A program made the translations under genes and the position numbers. The notes beneath the pieces are model-generated. The model saw only the letters and a list, made by a program, of their open reading frames with translations, had not been told where the DNA came from and searched no databases. Positions 19,702 through 28,370 of a stretch of 64,000 nucleotides of DNA are shown piece by piece. This DNA is from Marinigracilibium pacificum (GTDB taxonomy: Bacteria > Bacteroidota > Bacteroidia > Cytophagales > Cyclobacteriaceae). Within the stretch, counting starts at the first letter, position 1, and each line of letters begins with the position of its first letter. Location: the NCBI RefSeq assembly GCF_012926615.1, contig NZ_JABBNU010000007.1:186001-250000 (forward strand), read 5' to 3'.

Positions 19702-21153
19702 ATGGAGAAATCCGGACAAAAATTCGAACCGGTAATCGGTTTGGAGGTTCACGTGCAACTAAATACAAAAAGTAAGATCTTCTGTATGGATCCGGTAATG
19801 TACGGGGCAGAACCAAATACTTTGGTGAGCCCGGTATCATTAGCTCACCCGGGTACATTACCTGTTCTAAATAAGGAGGTTGTAAATAAAGCAATAAAAT
19901 TAGGTCTGGCAATGAATTGTAATATTGCCAGGAGAATGTATTTTGATCGCAAGAATTATTTTTATCCGGACTCACCTAAAGGTTATCAGCTTACTCAGGA
20001 TAAGACTCCAATTTGCAAGGATGGAGGCGTGAAATTATTAGTCGGGGGTAATGAAATTTTTATTTCTCTTGATAAAATTCATATGGAAGAGGATGCCGGG
20101 AAATCTATTCACGTAGATGGAGCAGATTATTCACAAATAGATCTCAATAGGGCAGGGACACCACTTTTGGAGGTGGTTACAAATCCATGCATGTCTAATC
20201 CGGAAGAAGTTGCAGCATTTCTAAATTACTTGAGAAGACTTGTAAGGTACCTGGACATATCTGATGCAAATATGGAAGAAGGGTCTCTACGCTGTGATGC
20301 CAATGTTTCGATTAAGCCCGTAGGCTCTGAAAAACTTGGTAATAAAGTAGAGATCAAAAATATGAACTCCGTACGGAATGTTCAGAAAGCAATAAAATCT
20401 GAGATTAAAAGGCAGGAAAAATTAATTCTTTCTGGAGAAAATATCATATCGGAAACCAGACTTTATGATCTGGATAAAGACCAGACTCGTTCTATGAGAA
20501 CCAAGGAGGCTTTAAACGATTATAGATATTTTCCTGAGCCTGATATTTCAGAGGTCGAATTATCTGAAGAGTATATAAAAGATATACAGAGGCAAATGCC
20601 AGTTCTTCCTGAGGAGAAAGAAAAAGAGTTTATCAATAAGTATGGCATTTCTGAAAGTAACGCATCGATAATCTGTGAGGATAGAGAGCTTGTAGAATTA
20701 TATGAATCATTGATAAATGAAGGGGCAGAACCAAAATCTGCTTCAAACTGGCTCGTGGGTCCGATAAAAGGATTTATAAATCAGTCTGATTCTAAAGTTA
20801 AATTAAAGAATTTAAACCCTGTTTTCTTGTCTTCGTTAATCGAAATAAGCGAAGCCGGTAAGGTTAACCAACATATTGCAACTAAGGAAATTCTTCCGGA
20901 AGTTATTTTAAATGGTAATGACCCTGTCAAATTAGCTAAGGATAAAGGATTATTGATTGAAAAAAATGCTGATGAACTTAATTTATGGGTAACTGAGGCA
21001 ATTTCAAATTATCCTGATAAAGTAAAAGCCTGGAAAAATGGTAAAAAAGGTCTTTCTAAGTTTTTTATGGGTGAAGTTATGAAAGCAAGCAAAGGGAAAG
21101 CAGATCCAAAGCAAACCCTGACGATTATTGAAGAACAATTAAATAATTTGTAA
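19702..21153 (+). CDS. gatB: Asp-tRNA(Asn)/Glu-tRNA(Gln) amidotransferase subunit B
   Basis: The tRNA-binding kinase-like subunit of GatCAB, which converts mis-charged Glu-tRNA(Gln) or Asp-tRNA(Asn) to the amidated forms. It has 483 residues with the diagnostic IGLEVHVQLNTKSKIFC, MNCNIARRMYFDRKNYFYPD, SPKGYQLTQ, HMEEDAGKS, LNRAGTPLLEVVT and EIKNMNSVRNVQKAI. The C-terminal YqeY-like domain is present (about residues 330-483). gatA and gatC are not in the window, so the complex is encoded in dispersed genes. It is 5 nt downstream of alaS. Confidence 0.96.
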   Translation: MEKSGQKFEPVIGLEVHVQLNTKSKIFCMDPVMYGAEPNTLVSPVSLAHPGTLPVLNKEVVNKAIKLGLAMNCNIARRMYFDRKNYFYPDSPKGYQLTQDKTPICKDGGVKLLVGGNEIFISLDKIHMEEDAGKSIHVDGADYSQIDLNRAGTPLLEVVTNPCMSNPEEVAAFLNYLRRLVRYLDISDANMEEGSLRCDANVSIKPVGSEKLGNKVEIKNMNSVRNVQKAIKSEIKRQEKLILSGENIISETRLYDLDKDQTRSMRTKEALNDYRYFPEPDISEVELSEEYIKDIQRQMPVLPEEKEKEFINKYGISESNASIICEDRELVELYESLINEGAEPKSASNWLVGPIKGFINQSDSKVKLKNLNPVFLSSLIEISEAGKVNQHIATKEILPEVILNGNDPVKLAKDKGLLIEKNADELNLWVTEAISNYPDKVKAWKNGKKGLSKFFMGEVMKASKGKADPKQTLTIIEEQLNNL

Positions 21154-21159
21154 TAATAT

Positions 21160-22290
21160 ATGAATATCTTAAAATACGGTTCATTTATTTTTTCACTATT
21201 ACTTATTGTAGCATGTGGTGGAGAGAATGAGGAAGAAAAAACAGATGGTGCTTATTCCGGTACAATTAAGGGGAAAGTACAAAATTTCGAAGATGTCAAA
21301 CAAATACTTTTGTCCAAACAAGAAAACAATCGGTTCATTGTTTTTGATACCCTGAAACTAAATGAGAATGGAGAGTTTTCTGCGGAAGTTTCATTGATCC
21401 AGCCTTCGTTTGTAGCATTAAATTTGGGAAATAACGAACAGATATTTATTCCTTATGATGGCGATGATGTATCAATTACAATTGATATGAATGATCCAAT
21501 AAGTTCGGCTAAGGTTGAAGGTTCTGATGATTATGATTATTACACGAAGATAAGTGATATGATGAAGGAGTTTCAATTGAATAACAGGGACTTAATGCTT
21601 TCATATCAACAGAATGCTTCGGAAAATAATATGGAAGTTGCTGATTCACTTGCTCAATTGATTCAATCAAAACAAGCTGAATTCCAGACAGAACTTAAGA
21701 CTGAGATTCGAAATATGCTTCCTTCAATAGTGGCTTTAGAAGCTGCAAGATTACTTCCTTTGGATCAAAATATTGATTTGATGAACGAAGTGGTTTCTGC
21801 ATATGAAGAATCATATCCGAATGCTGATTTTTATATGCCAGTTAAAGATGAGCTCGCTAAGGCTTCAAAATTAGCTATTGGAGCTATGGCTCCAGATTTT
21901 TCATTACCAACTCCTGAAGGTGACAGTGTAAGTTTAAGTGACTTTAGAGGAGAATATGTACTTGTTGATTTTTGGGCTCAGTGGTGTAAGCCATGTAGAA
22001 TGGAAAACCCAAATGTTGTAGCTGCTTATAATAAGTACCATGAAAAAGGATTTCAGATTTTAGGTGTTTCATTAGATAGGAGCCGTGATAAATGGCTACA
22101 GGCTATTGAAGAAGATAATTTGACTTGGACACAAGTGTCTGAACTATCAGCAACACAGTCAAAAGTGGCAGATTTATACAATATAACAGGTATCCCGTTT
22201 AGTATATTAGTTGATCCTGATGGGAAAATAGTTGCTAAAAACTTAAGAGGGGAGTTATTGCATAGCAAATTAGCTGAGATATACGACTAA
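21160..22290 (+). CDS. TlpA/ResA-type thioredoxin-fold lipoprotein
   Basis: A 376-residue lipoprotein (SLLLIVACGG lipobox). Residues about 30-130 form a DUF4369-like beta domain (TIKGKVQNFEDVKQILLS), then a helical linker, then a C-terminal thioredoxin domain from about 245: MAPDFSLPTPEGDSVSLSDF, LVDFWAQWCKPCRMENP with the redox pair Cys276/Cys279, and the cis-proline TGIPF. Such proteins reduce or exchange disulfides in the periplasm, often for cytochrome c or secreted proteins. It begins 6 nt after gatB, so it is probably on the alaS-gatB transcript, and a terminator follows. Confidence 0.9.
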   Translation: MNILKYGSFIFSLLLIVACGGENEEEKTDGAYSGTIKGKVQNFEDVKQILLSKQENNRFIVFDTLKLNENGEFSAEVSLIQPSFVALNLGNNEQIFIPYDGDDVSITIDMNDPISSAKVEGSDDYDYYTKISDMMKEFQLNNRDLMLSYQQNASENNMEVADSLAQLIQSKQAEFQTELKTEIRNMLPSIVALEAARLLPLDQNIDLMNEVVSAYEESYPNADFYMPVKDELAKASKLAIGAMAPDFSLPTPEGDSVSLSDFRGEYVLVDFWAQWCKPCRMENPNVVAAYNKYHEKGFQILGVSLDRSRDKWLQAIEEDNLTWTQVSELSATQSKVADLYNITGIPFSILVDPDGKIVAKNLRGELLHSKLAEIYD

Positions 22291-22310
22291 ATTAATTTGA
22301 AAATATAATT

Positions 22311-22340
22311 AAAAGGTGGGGTAGTTGCTCCACCTTTTTT
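22311..22340 (+). terminator. terminator after the TlpA-type gene
   Basis: Stem aaaaggtgg / ccacctttt around an 11-nt loop with T run, 21 nt after the stop. It closes the alaS-gatB-tlpA group. Confidence 0.85.
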
Positions 22341-22414
22341 ATTTAATGTAATAAGGTAAAAATATAATCTGGAATGGAATTTGATCATTACCTAAAAATC
22401 AAAACCATTTCACC

Positions 22415-22711
22415 ATGAAAACTGATAAATACACAAAAATCCTGTTAACAGTAATTGCAATAAACCTGACTTTAATTTCCCTAAAAGACATTTCATTTTT
22501 TAATAAGGCATATGCAGATGAAGACAACAATAGATACATGAATATTCCCATAAATGAAAATGGAACAATTGATGTGCGTATTGTGGATAGTGAGGAACTA
22601 GACGTAAGTATAACTGATATAAATACTTCAGATAAACTTAAGGTTAGGTTAGAGGAGGTTGATAATAGTGCATTCTTTTATACCAAAGTACCTGTTGTAA
22701 TTAAAGAATAG
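22415..22711 (+). CDS. small exported protein of unknown function
   Basis: A 98-residue protein. Residues 8-30 are hydrophobic (ILLTVIAINLTLISL) and are followed by FFNKAYADED, so it is either a signal peptide cut near Ala-Asp or an N-terminal anchor. The rest is acidic and beta-rich: MNIPINENGTIDVRI, VDSEELDVSITDI and a final segment with VPVVIKE. Similar small proteins with an anchor plus a short hydrophilic tail occur in Bacteroidota, but I do not recognise a named family. It stands alone between a terminator and the pseudouridine synthase gene, 33 nt upstream of the latter. Confidence 0.65.
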   Translation: MKTDKYTKILLTVIAINLTLISLKDISFFNKAYADEDNNRYMNIPINENGTIDVRIVDSEELDVSITDINTSDKLKVRLEEVDNSAFFYTKVPVVIKE

Positions 22712-22744
22712 CTATTAATTTAGCATGACAATTCATGCAACCTG

Positions 22745-23581
22745 ATGTCTCAAATCATTGATCAACATATAGTATTAGAGTATAGTCCAATTAAAAGGTT
22801 AAGTGACTATGCAATTGGTGTTTTTGATGATCTTCCTTCAAGGAAAAGCGTAAAAAAAGCTATTCTCGAAAATAGGATTTTAGTTGATGATGAAGTTGCT
22901 AATACAGGAACCTGGATAAAGAATGGAATGGTTATTTCATTATTGGAACCTAAATATCAATCCAGACCAGAATATACAATTGATATTCCTGTAATATATG
23001 AAGATGATTTTCTGGCTGTCGTAAATAAGCCTGGCGGTATGCTTACAAGTGGAAATGTATTTAGATCATTGGAAAATACACTATCCCATAACTTAAATAT
23101 TACCGGTAACTATCTTCCTCGTCCTGTACATCGGCTGGACAGTGCCACATGTGGGCTTGTATTAATAGCCAAGGATAAGAATATTAGGATTAAGCTTGGA
23201 GAACTATTGAAAGTTCGGTTGGTCAAGAAAGAATATCATGCAGTTGTGACCGGTACTCCTCCAGATACTGGTGAAATTAAGCTAGATATTGAGGGAAAGA
23301 AATCTAAAACCATTTTTTACAATTTAGAAAAATCAAAGGACCAAAGATTTTCATTGTTAAAGTTGATTCCTGTTACCGGAAGAACCCATCAATTACGAAT
23401 TCATTGTTCAAGAATGGGGTTTCCAATTGTAGGAGATAAGTTATATAATGGGTTTAATAGGGGGAAGGGACTTTTTCTATGTGCTTCTAAAATTGAATTT
23501 GACCATCCGGTTACTGGTGAGAGATTGAAAGTTAAAATTGACCTTCCATTAAAATTTAGAAAGTTATTTAATAGCGATTGA
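22745..23581 (+). CDS. RluA-family RNA pseudouridine synthase
   Basis: A 278-residue synthase converting specific uridines in rRNA or tRNA to pseudouridine. Residues about 10-70 form an S4-like RNA-binding part (SVKKAILENRILVDDEVA). The catalytic domain has the motif I/II block HRLDSATCGLVLIAKD with the nucleophile Asp132; the usual T-S-G-L is T-C-G-L here. Motif III is present in PVTGRTHQLRIHCSRMGFPI followed by GDKLY. The exact target cannot be read from sequence; RluA, RluC and RluD share these motifs. No operon partner is obvious. Confidence 0.88.
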   Translation: MSQIIDQHIVLEYSPIKRLSDYAIGVFDDLPSRKSVKKAILENRILVDDEVANTGTWIKNGMVISLLEPKYQSRPEYTIDIPVIYEDDFLAVVNKPGGMLTSGNVFRSLENTLSHNLNITGNYLPRPVHRLDSATCGLVLIAKDKNIRIKLGELLKVRLVKKEYHAVVTGTPPDTGEIKLDIEGKKSKTIFYNLEKSKDQRFSLLKLIPVTGRTHQLRIHCSRMGFPIVGDKLYNGFNRGKGLFLCASKIEFDHPVTGERLKVKIDLPLKFRKLFNSD

Positions 23582-23603
23582 TAAATATCAATATATTTAT
23601 CAT

Positions 23604-25274
23604 ATGAGATTATTATATTTTTTATTAATTCTGGTTTTTTTCTCCTGTGGGAAAAAACAATCTGAAGTAGCAGCCGATTCTACTGAACAACTTCTGACTA
23701 GCCATTCAAAATTAATTGAACTATTCAAGACTTGGAGAGATTTTGAAAAACCACCTTTAAAAAATGGAGCCCCTGATTATACCAGGGATACATTTGAAAG
23801 ACGTTGGTCAGAATTCAAGGAAATTAAGGGTAAGCTTTTAAGTTTTGATACAATAGGATGGTCTGTTGCTGACAAGGTTGACCTTTATGTTGCCTTAGCA
23901 GAAATGAATGGTTTTGAATTTAATTATAAAGTTTTGAAGCCATGGGCAAGAGATCCCTCTTTTTATAAAACTGTTTGGATGGCTAAAAGCGATGTGCCAG
24001 CTCATGAAGGTCCAACACACCATATGACACTGGAATTATGGACTTATAATTTTCCTTTATCACAGCCTGAAGAAAATAGATTAATTAATGAATTAGCTAT
24101 TATTCCGGCCATAAACGATCAGGCAATGCATAATCTTACAGGTAATGCCAGGGAATTGTGGGTGACAGGAATAAGGGATATTGAAAATCAGGTATCAGAC
24201 CTGGAATCTATTTTAATGATAGATGGAATTTCTGAAAGTAGTGGTCTTTCAAATGCTGTTGAGGCCGCTATAGTGTCTACCCAAAAATTTTCAAGTTGGC
24301 TAAAAGAAGAAGCAAAGTTAAAAGACGGTCCTTCTGGAATTGGAAAGGAAAATTATACTTGGTATTTGCAAAATGTTCACTTGGTTCCTTTAACCTGGGA
24401 AGATGAAGTGGTGTTAATGAAAAGAGAACTTGCCAGAGCATGGTCATCTCTTAAACTGGAAGAACATCGAAATAGAGATTTACCACAAATTAAACCTGTA
24501 GATAACAGAAAACAGTACGAATTATTAGCTAAAAAATCTGCTGAGAGTTTGTTGTCATTTTTAGAAAATGAATCAATAGTTACCGTTAAAGAATATTTTA
24601 AACCTGCGTTATTTGCCCAATTAGGAGAGTTTGTACCCCAAGACAAAAGGCATTTTTTCTGGATGGGTGCTCATCATGATCCGCGGCCCCTTTATTCTCA
24701 CTTTTATCATTGGTTCGAACTTGCTAGAATGGATTTTGAACCTAACTCTAGATATATCAGAAAGGATGCGTTGTTATATAATATTTTTGATTCAAGGAAT
24801 GAAGGATTAGCAACAGCTGTAGAAGAGATGTTCATGGATGCAGGTTTATATGATGACAATCCCAGGGTTCGTGAAATAGTATATATCATGATTGCTCAAA
24901 GGGCTGCCAGAGGACTAGGGTCATTATATGCTCAAGCAAATGAGATGACAATGGCCGAGGCAGGAGAAATACATACTCGATATACACCTAGAGGATGGAT
25001 GAAAACAGAAAAGGACCTTATGATTTTTGAGCAGCATTTGTATATGCGTCAGCCAGGTTACGGCACAAGCTATATAACTGGAAAATATCTCGCAGAAAAG
25101 GCAATTATGGATCTGGCTATGCAAAAGGAGTTGTCAAATGAAGATTTTAAACTAAAAGAGTATTTTGATTTATTAAATTCAATTGGGAATATTCCCATTT
25201 TATTAAGTAACTGGGAAATGACAGGTGAAAAACCAGTATTTTTGGATCATCTTAAAACTGAGTTTGATCAATGA
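23604..25274 (+). CDS. DUF885-like lipoprotein
   Basis: A 556-residue predicted lipoprotein (LILVFFSCGKK). The layout fits the DUF885 family: a long helical N-terminal half with FERRWSEFKEI, a middle segment NYTWYLQNVHLVPLTWEDEV, an EGLATAVEEMF segment (Glu400, where relatives have EGWALYxE), and a C-terminal MRQPGYGTSYITGK. DUF885 proteins are thought to be metallopeptidases with HExxPGH. At the equivalent place this one reads SHFYHWFE (His366, His369), so the catalytic Glu seems replaced by Phe. It may be a non-peptidase member. The SGNH gene starts 4 nt after its stop. Confidence 0.65.
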   Translation: MRLLYFLLILVFFSCGKKQSEVAADSTEQLLTSHSKLIELFKTWRDFEKPPLKNGAPDYTRDTFERRWSEFKEIKGKLLSFDTIGWSVADKVDLYVALAEMNGFEFNYKVLKPWARDPSFYKTVWMAKSDVPAHEGPTHHMTLELWTYNFPLSQPEENRLINELAIIPAINDQAMHNLTGNARELWVTGIRDIENQVSDLESILMIDGISESSGLSNAVEAAIVSTQKFSSWLKEEAKLKDGPSGIGKENYTWYLQNVHLVPLTWEDEVVLMKRELARAWSSLKLEEHRNRDLPQIKPVDNRKQYELLAKKSAESLLSFLENESIVTVKEYFKPALFAQLGEFVPQDKRHFFWMGAHHDPRPLYSHFYHWFELARMDFEPNSRYIRKDALLYNIFDSRNEGLATAVEEMFMDAGLYDDNPRVREIVYIMIAQRAARGLGSLYAQANEMTMAEAGEIHTRYTPRGWMKTEKDLMIFEQHLYMRQPGYGTSYITGKYLAEKAIMDLAMQKELSNEDFKLKEYFDLLNSIGNIPILLSNWEMTGEKPVFLDHLKTEFDQ

Positions 25275-25278
25275 TCTC

Positions 25279-26064
25279 ATGAATTTAAAGTACTTAATAG
25301 GAGTGTTAATGTCTTTCCCTCTTTTACCATTATTAATATATGATGGTAGAAAAGTGAAAAATAGTGTGCCAGAGTTGCCAGAGGCTAAAGATTTAGAGGG
25401 TAAATGTTTAATTGATTCTAACCAAACATTTACCATGTTAGCCATTGGTGAAAGTACCATTGCAGGAGTAGGAGCTAAAAGTAATAATGAAGGATATGTT
25501 GGAAGCTTAGCAAGATCTTTGGCAAAGGAATTAAATGCGAACATTGAATGGAAGGTTTATGCTAAAAGTGGTTATTCAGCTATTGAGGTTAATAATTTGA
25601 TAATCCCTGAAATTAAATGCGAAAATCCGGATTTGATAGTAGTTGGTTTAGGGGGGAATGATTCATTTAATTTGAATACACCAGGTAGATGGAAGAATGA
25701 AATAGAAAGGTTAATCGAAATGTTGAAATTGAAGTTTCCTTCTACGCCAATATATTTTAATAAAATACCTCCAATAAAAATTTTCCCGGCATTTACTTCA
25801 ACAATGAAATTTACTATAGGGAATTTAGCTGAAATTCTGGGAGAGGAGTTAAGTAACCTTGTAAATCAATATGATCATGTTTTCTATTCTGCTGGTCCGA
25901 TTAAAATTGAAGATTTAACAAGGATTGATAATTCAGAACCTGATTTGAATGAATATTTTAGTGATGGGGTTCATCCTTCAGAAAAGGCATATAAAGCTCT
26001 TGCTGATAACATGGCTAAGTTTATAATTGAAAATTGGGATGGTAACTCAGTATCTAAAAGCTAA
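25279..26064 (+). CDS. membrane-anchored SGNH/GDSL-type hydrolase
   Basis: A 261-residue esterase-like protein. I take ATG at 25279, 4 nt after the preceding stop; an in-frame GTG at 25225 would overlap the upstream gene by 50 nt. A hydrophobic N-terminus (NLKYLIGVLMSFPLLPLLIY) anchors it. SGNH blocks are visible: block I MLAIGESTIAG with the nucleophile Ser, block III GLGGNDSF with the oxyanion Asn, and block V DGVHPSEKAY with catalytic Asp and His. Substrates in this superfamily range from lipids to acetylated sugars. Tight coupling to the DUF885-like lipoprotein suggests the two work in the same envelope process. Confidence 0.82.
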   Translation: MNLKYLIGVLMSFPLLPLLIYDGRKVKNSVPELPEAKDLEGKCLIDSNQTFTMLAIGESTIAGVGAKSNNEGYVGSLARSLAKELNANIEWKVYAKSGYSAIEVNNLIIPEIKCENPDLIVVGLGGNDSFNLNTPGRWKNEIERLIEMLKLKFPSTPIYFNKIPPIKIFPAFTSTMKFTIGNLAEILGEELSNLVNQYDHVFYSAGPIKIEDLTRIDNSEPDLNEYFSDGVHPSEKAYKALADNMAKFIIENWDGNSVSKS

Positions 26065-26128
26065 ATCTGGTATATTTTTTGTGGATGAATATAAGTAATT
26101 ATTCTTATTATCAAATTATTGAATAGAA

Positions 26129-26725
26129 ATGAAAAATGTTACCATTTTAGCATTACTACTAGTATCTGCTTTTTCTGTAAGTAGTCAAGTGAAACTGGGA
26201 GTATATTATTCTTATGACAATAATCTTAGTACTGAAAACATTGTTGTTGATGAATATACAGGATATTCAATATCCTATGACCAACCTAATTATTCGGTTG
26301 GTTTAACAATGGAAAAAGGACTTAAAAACAATTTTTCGATAAAGTCAGGAGTAGGGATTTCGGATAAGAGTTTTACTTCGGTTTATTATTGTGCAGTTTG
26401 TGATATGGTTGTTATGCCGGAGACTGTAAATTTAAGGTATCTTGATATCCCAGTATCATTGAATTATGAGATTTTAGATTCAAAATTTAAACTATTTGGT
26501 GAGATTGGAATGATTAACCAATTCAATTTAGTTGATGATCAAAAACAATTTAGAAATTATGTTATATCAGGTAATGTTGGTGCAGGGGTGAAATTTCAAG
26601 TTTCAAAAAGAGTTTCAGCTAATGCATCTCTGAATTATATAAATAGTTTTATAGATGCGTATGATAATCTTGAATATAAAAATTCATTTTTATCATATCG
26701 TTTTGGGATAGATTTCAAATTATAA
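26129..26725 (+). CDS. small outer-membrane beta-barrel protein
   Basis: A 198-residue exported protein: signal peptide MKNVTILALLLVSAFSVSSQ, then alternating polar/hydrophobic beta strands with aromatic girdle residues (KLGVYYSYDNN, YSVGLTMEKGLKNNFSIKSG, GNVGAGVKFQVSKRVSANAS) and a final strand FLSYRFGIDFKL ending in a hydrophobic residue. This is the 8-strand OMP_b-brl type seen very often in Bacteroidota. Two cysteines in YYCAVCDM are unusual for an outer-membrane barrel and may form a disulfide in a loop. The ligand or function is unknown. It is 7 nt upstream of a lipoprotein gene. Confidence 0.72.
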   Translation: MKNVTILALLLVSAFSVSSQVKLGVYYSYDNNLSTENIVVDEYTGYSISYDQPNYSVGLTMEKGLKNNFSIKSGVGISDKSFTSVYYCAVCDMVVMPETVNLRYLDIPVSLNYEILDSKFKLFGEIGMINQFNLVDDQKQFRNYVISGNVGAGVKFQVSKRVSANASLNYINSFIDAYDNLEYKNSFLSYRFGIDFKL

Positions 26726-26732
26726 TGTAAGT

Positions 26733-27197
26733 ATGAAGAATAGAAGATTTTTGTTATTGTTGGTGTCGCTTGTAGTTATTATAACCTTTGGGACATCTTG
26801 TCTTTCAGAAGAATGTGGTGAATGTTTTACACCACCACCTGAATTTGTATTTGAGGTAGTAGACAGCCAAACAGGTGAAAATTTATTTACAAGTGGTGTT
26901 TATGATGTGGAACAGTTACAGGTTTTGGATAGTGCTGATGGTTCAAGTATAAATTATGAATTTATCACCCGAGATAATTTAAATCTAATTGTATTGGATG
27001 ATATTGGATGGAGCACTGAAAAGATAATTTATAGTTTTAAGATTTCGGGTGAAAATATATTTGTTCTTCAGGTTGATGCTGAAAGAGTGTCTGAAGACTG
27101 TTGTAATTTTACCAGGTTTAATGAAATAATTATTAATCCTGTAGAATCAGAATACAGTCAAAATACAGGAATATTTAAAGTGAAAATCGAACAATAA
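26733..27197 (+). CDS. Cys-rich lipoprotein of unknown function
   Basis: A 154-residue lipoprotein: signal VSLVVIITFGTSC with lipobox Cys, directly followed by LSEECGECFTPPPEF, which contains two more cysteines, and a later Cys pair in SEDCCNFTRF. Between them lies a beta-rich domain (EFVFEVVDSQTGENLFTSG). The four non-lipid cysteines could form two disulfides. I do not recognise a named family. It follows the barrel gene by 7 nt, so the two are likely an envelope pair, and a strong shared terminator follows. Confidence 0.7.
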   Translation: MKNRRFLLLLVSLVVIITFGTSCLSEECGECFTPPPEFVFEVVDSQTGENLFTSGVYDVEQLQVLDSADGSSINYEFITRDNLNLIVLDDIGWSTEKIIYSFKISGENIFVLQVDAERVSEDCCNFTRFNEIIINPVESEYSQNTGIFKVKIEQ

Positions 27198-27200
27198 AAA

Positions 27201-27226
27201 AAAAGGTGGGGTAACCCACCTTTTTT
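27201..27226. terminator. bidirectional terminator between convergent genes
   Basis: A perfect 10-bp stem (aaaaggtggg / cccacctttt) with a 4-nt loop, flanked by A and T runs on both sides. It lies between the lipoprotein stop and the stop of the minus-strand gene, so it can work in both directions. Confidence 0.9.
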
Positions 27227-27821
27227 AGTTAAACAGAGATTTTAATCCCTGCCATAATTTCATTTTGAGGTCTTTATCTTCAGCTATTTTTGACAATTCA
27301 TCACAAAGTAGTGATTTGACATCTCCAACTTCCTCTACACTATACATGGCAGAACCAGCAAATGGTCCCTGTAGTAATTCTTCACTACCAAAACTAATAA
27401 TGACTTCTTGCGGTTCGATCATAAATAATGAGTCGATGTCTGTGGTCAATGCTATATCAGTCAGGCCTATATTTACCGCAGATATCACTTTCATCAAAAA
27501 TGCTTTATCAGTATCATTGATTTGAGCAGCATAAACCGTAATTGCCTTTTTATTATCTCCTTCAAATAAATTTGGGCTATCAGCTTCGGGAATATCATTT
27601 TCATTAGCTGTTTCATCACTTTGCTCATCTACTATTTCAATGGAACCAGAAGTCTCTACTACAGGTTCTGGTTCAGACAAAGATTCTTGTTGTAAAGTAA
27701 CTTCAGATGAAGTACTAACAACTTTATCAGATGAGTTAAGGTGAAAATCAATTTCATCTTCTTTTAAAAAGATGATATCATCAAAAAGTAATGGTAAATG
27801 ATCATTTTCCTGATTAGCCAT
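27225..27821 (-). CDS. acidic protein of unknown function
   Basis: A 198-residue soluble protein without signal peptide. The first 95 residues are acidic and low in complexity (QESLSEPEPVVETSGSIEIV, DEQSDETANEND). The C-terminal half looks folded: KKAITVYAAQINDTDKAFLM, KVISAVNIGLTDIALT, then a strand region EVIISFGSEELL and a terminal helix. I cannot assign a family. It is downstream of the thioesterase and pcm genes on the minus strand; its ATG overlaps or abuts the thioesterase end (1-nt gap), so it is the last gene of that transcript. Confidence 0.6.
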   Translation of the reverse strand: MANQENDHLPLLFDDIIFLKEDEIDFHLNSSDKVVSTSSEVTLQQESLSEPEPVVETSGSIEIVDEQSDETANENDIPEADSPNLFEGDNKKAITVYAAQINDTDKAFLMKVISAVNIGLTDIALTTDIDSLFMIEPQEVIISFGSEELLQGPFAGSAMYSVEEVGDVKSLLCDELSKIAEDKDLKMKLWQGLKSLFN

Positions 27822-27822
27822 A

Positions 27823-28362
27823 TTAATCTTCCTTGATAGGTTCTAAATTATCAAAAAGCGCTTTTAATTCTGTAGCCTCCGCTGGTTTCATTCTTTTAGC
27901 TAGAACCAAACGCAACTGTCTTCTTCTCAATGCTCCTGCATAATGTTCTTTTTCTTCTTCTGTTTGAGGAACAACTTCCGGAACATCAATAGGGCGACCA
28001 CTTTGGTCTACAGCAACAAAGGTAAAAAAGGCGCTGTTACAAGTGTATTTTTTGTTTGCCGGGATGTCCTCTGCTGTAACTTCAATAAATACTTCCATTG
28101 AAGAGCTAAATGCACGAGTTACCTGAGCATTTAAAGATACCACGTTGCCCAGTTTGATAGGTTTTCTAAAAGAAATGTTATCTACTGATGCAGTTACAAC
28201 GATTCTATTAGAGTGTTTTTGGGCAGCTATCGCAGAAACGATATCCATCCAATGCATAAGTCTTCCACCCATCAGGTTGTTCAGGGTGTTGGTATCGTTT
28301 GGCAACACCATCTCAGTCATGGTAACTGCTGAATCTTTCGCAAATTTCTGCTTTCTGGCCAT
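27823..28362 (-). CDS. acyl-CoA thioesterase, hotdog fold
   Basis: A 179-residue single hotdog-domain thioesterase of the YciA/BFIT type. It has MTEMVLPNDTNTLNNLMGG followed by the catalytic region RLMHWMDIVSAIAA, then ASVDNISFRKPIKLGNVVSL. The catalytic Asp lies in the HWMD helix. The ATG at 28362 is preferred: it lies 8 nt after the pcm stop, whereas the upstream TTG at 28383 overlaps pcm. A basic C-terminal tail (RRRQLRLVLAKRMKP) follows the domain. Substrate chain length cannot be judged. Confidence 0.87.
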   Translation of the reverse strand: MARKQKFAKDSAVTMTEMVLPNDTNTLNNLMGGRLMHWMDIVSAIAAQKHSNRIVVTASVDNISFRKPIKLGNVVSLNAQVTRAFSSSMEVFIEVTAEDIPANKKYTCNSAFFTFVAVDQSGRPIDVPEVVPQTEEEKEHYAGALRRRQLRLVLAKRMKPAEATELKALFDNLEPIKED

Positions 28363-28370
28363 TGTTTTTT

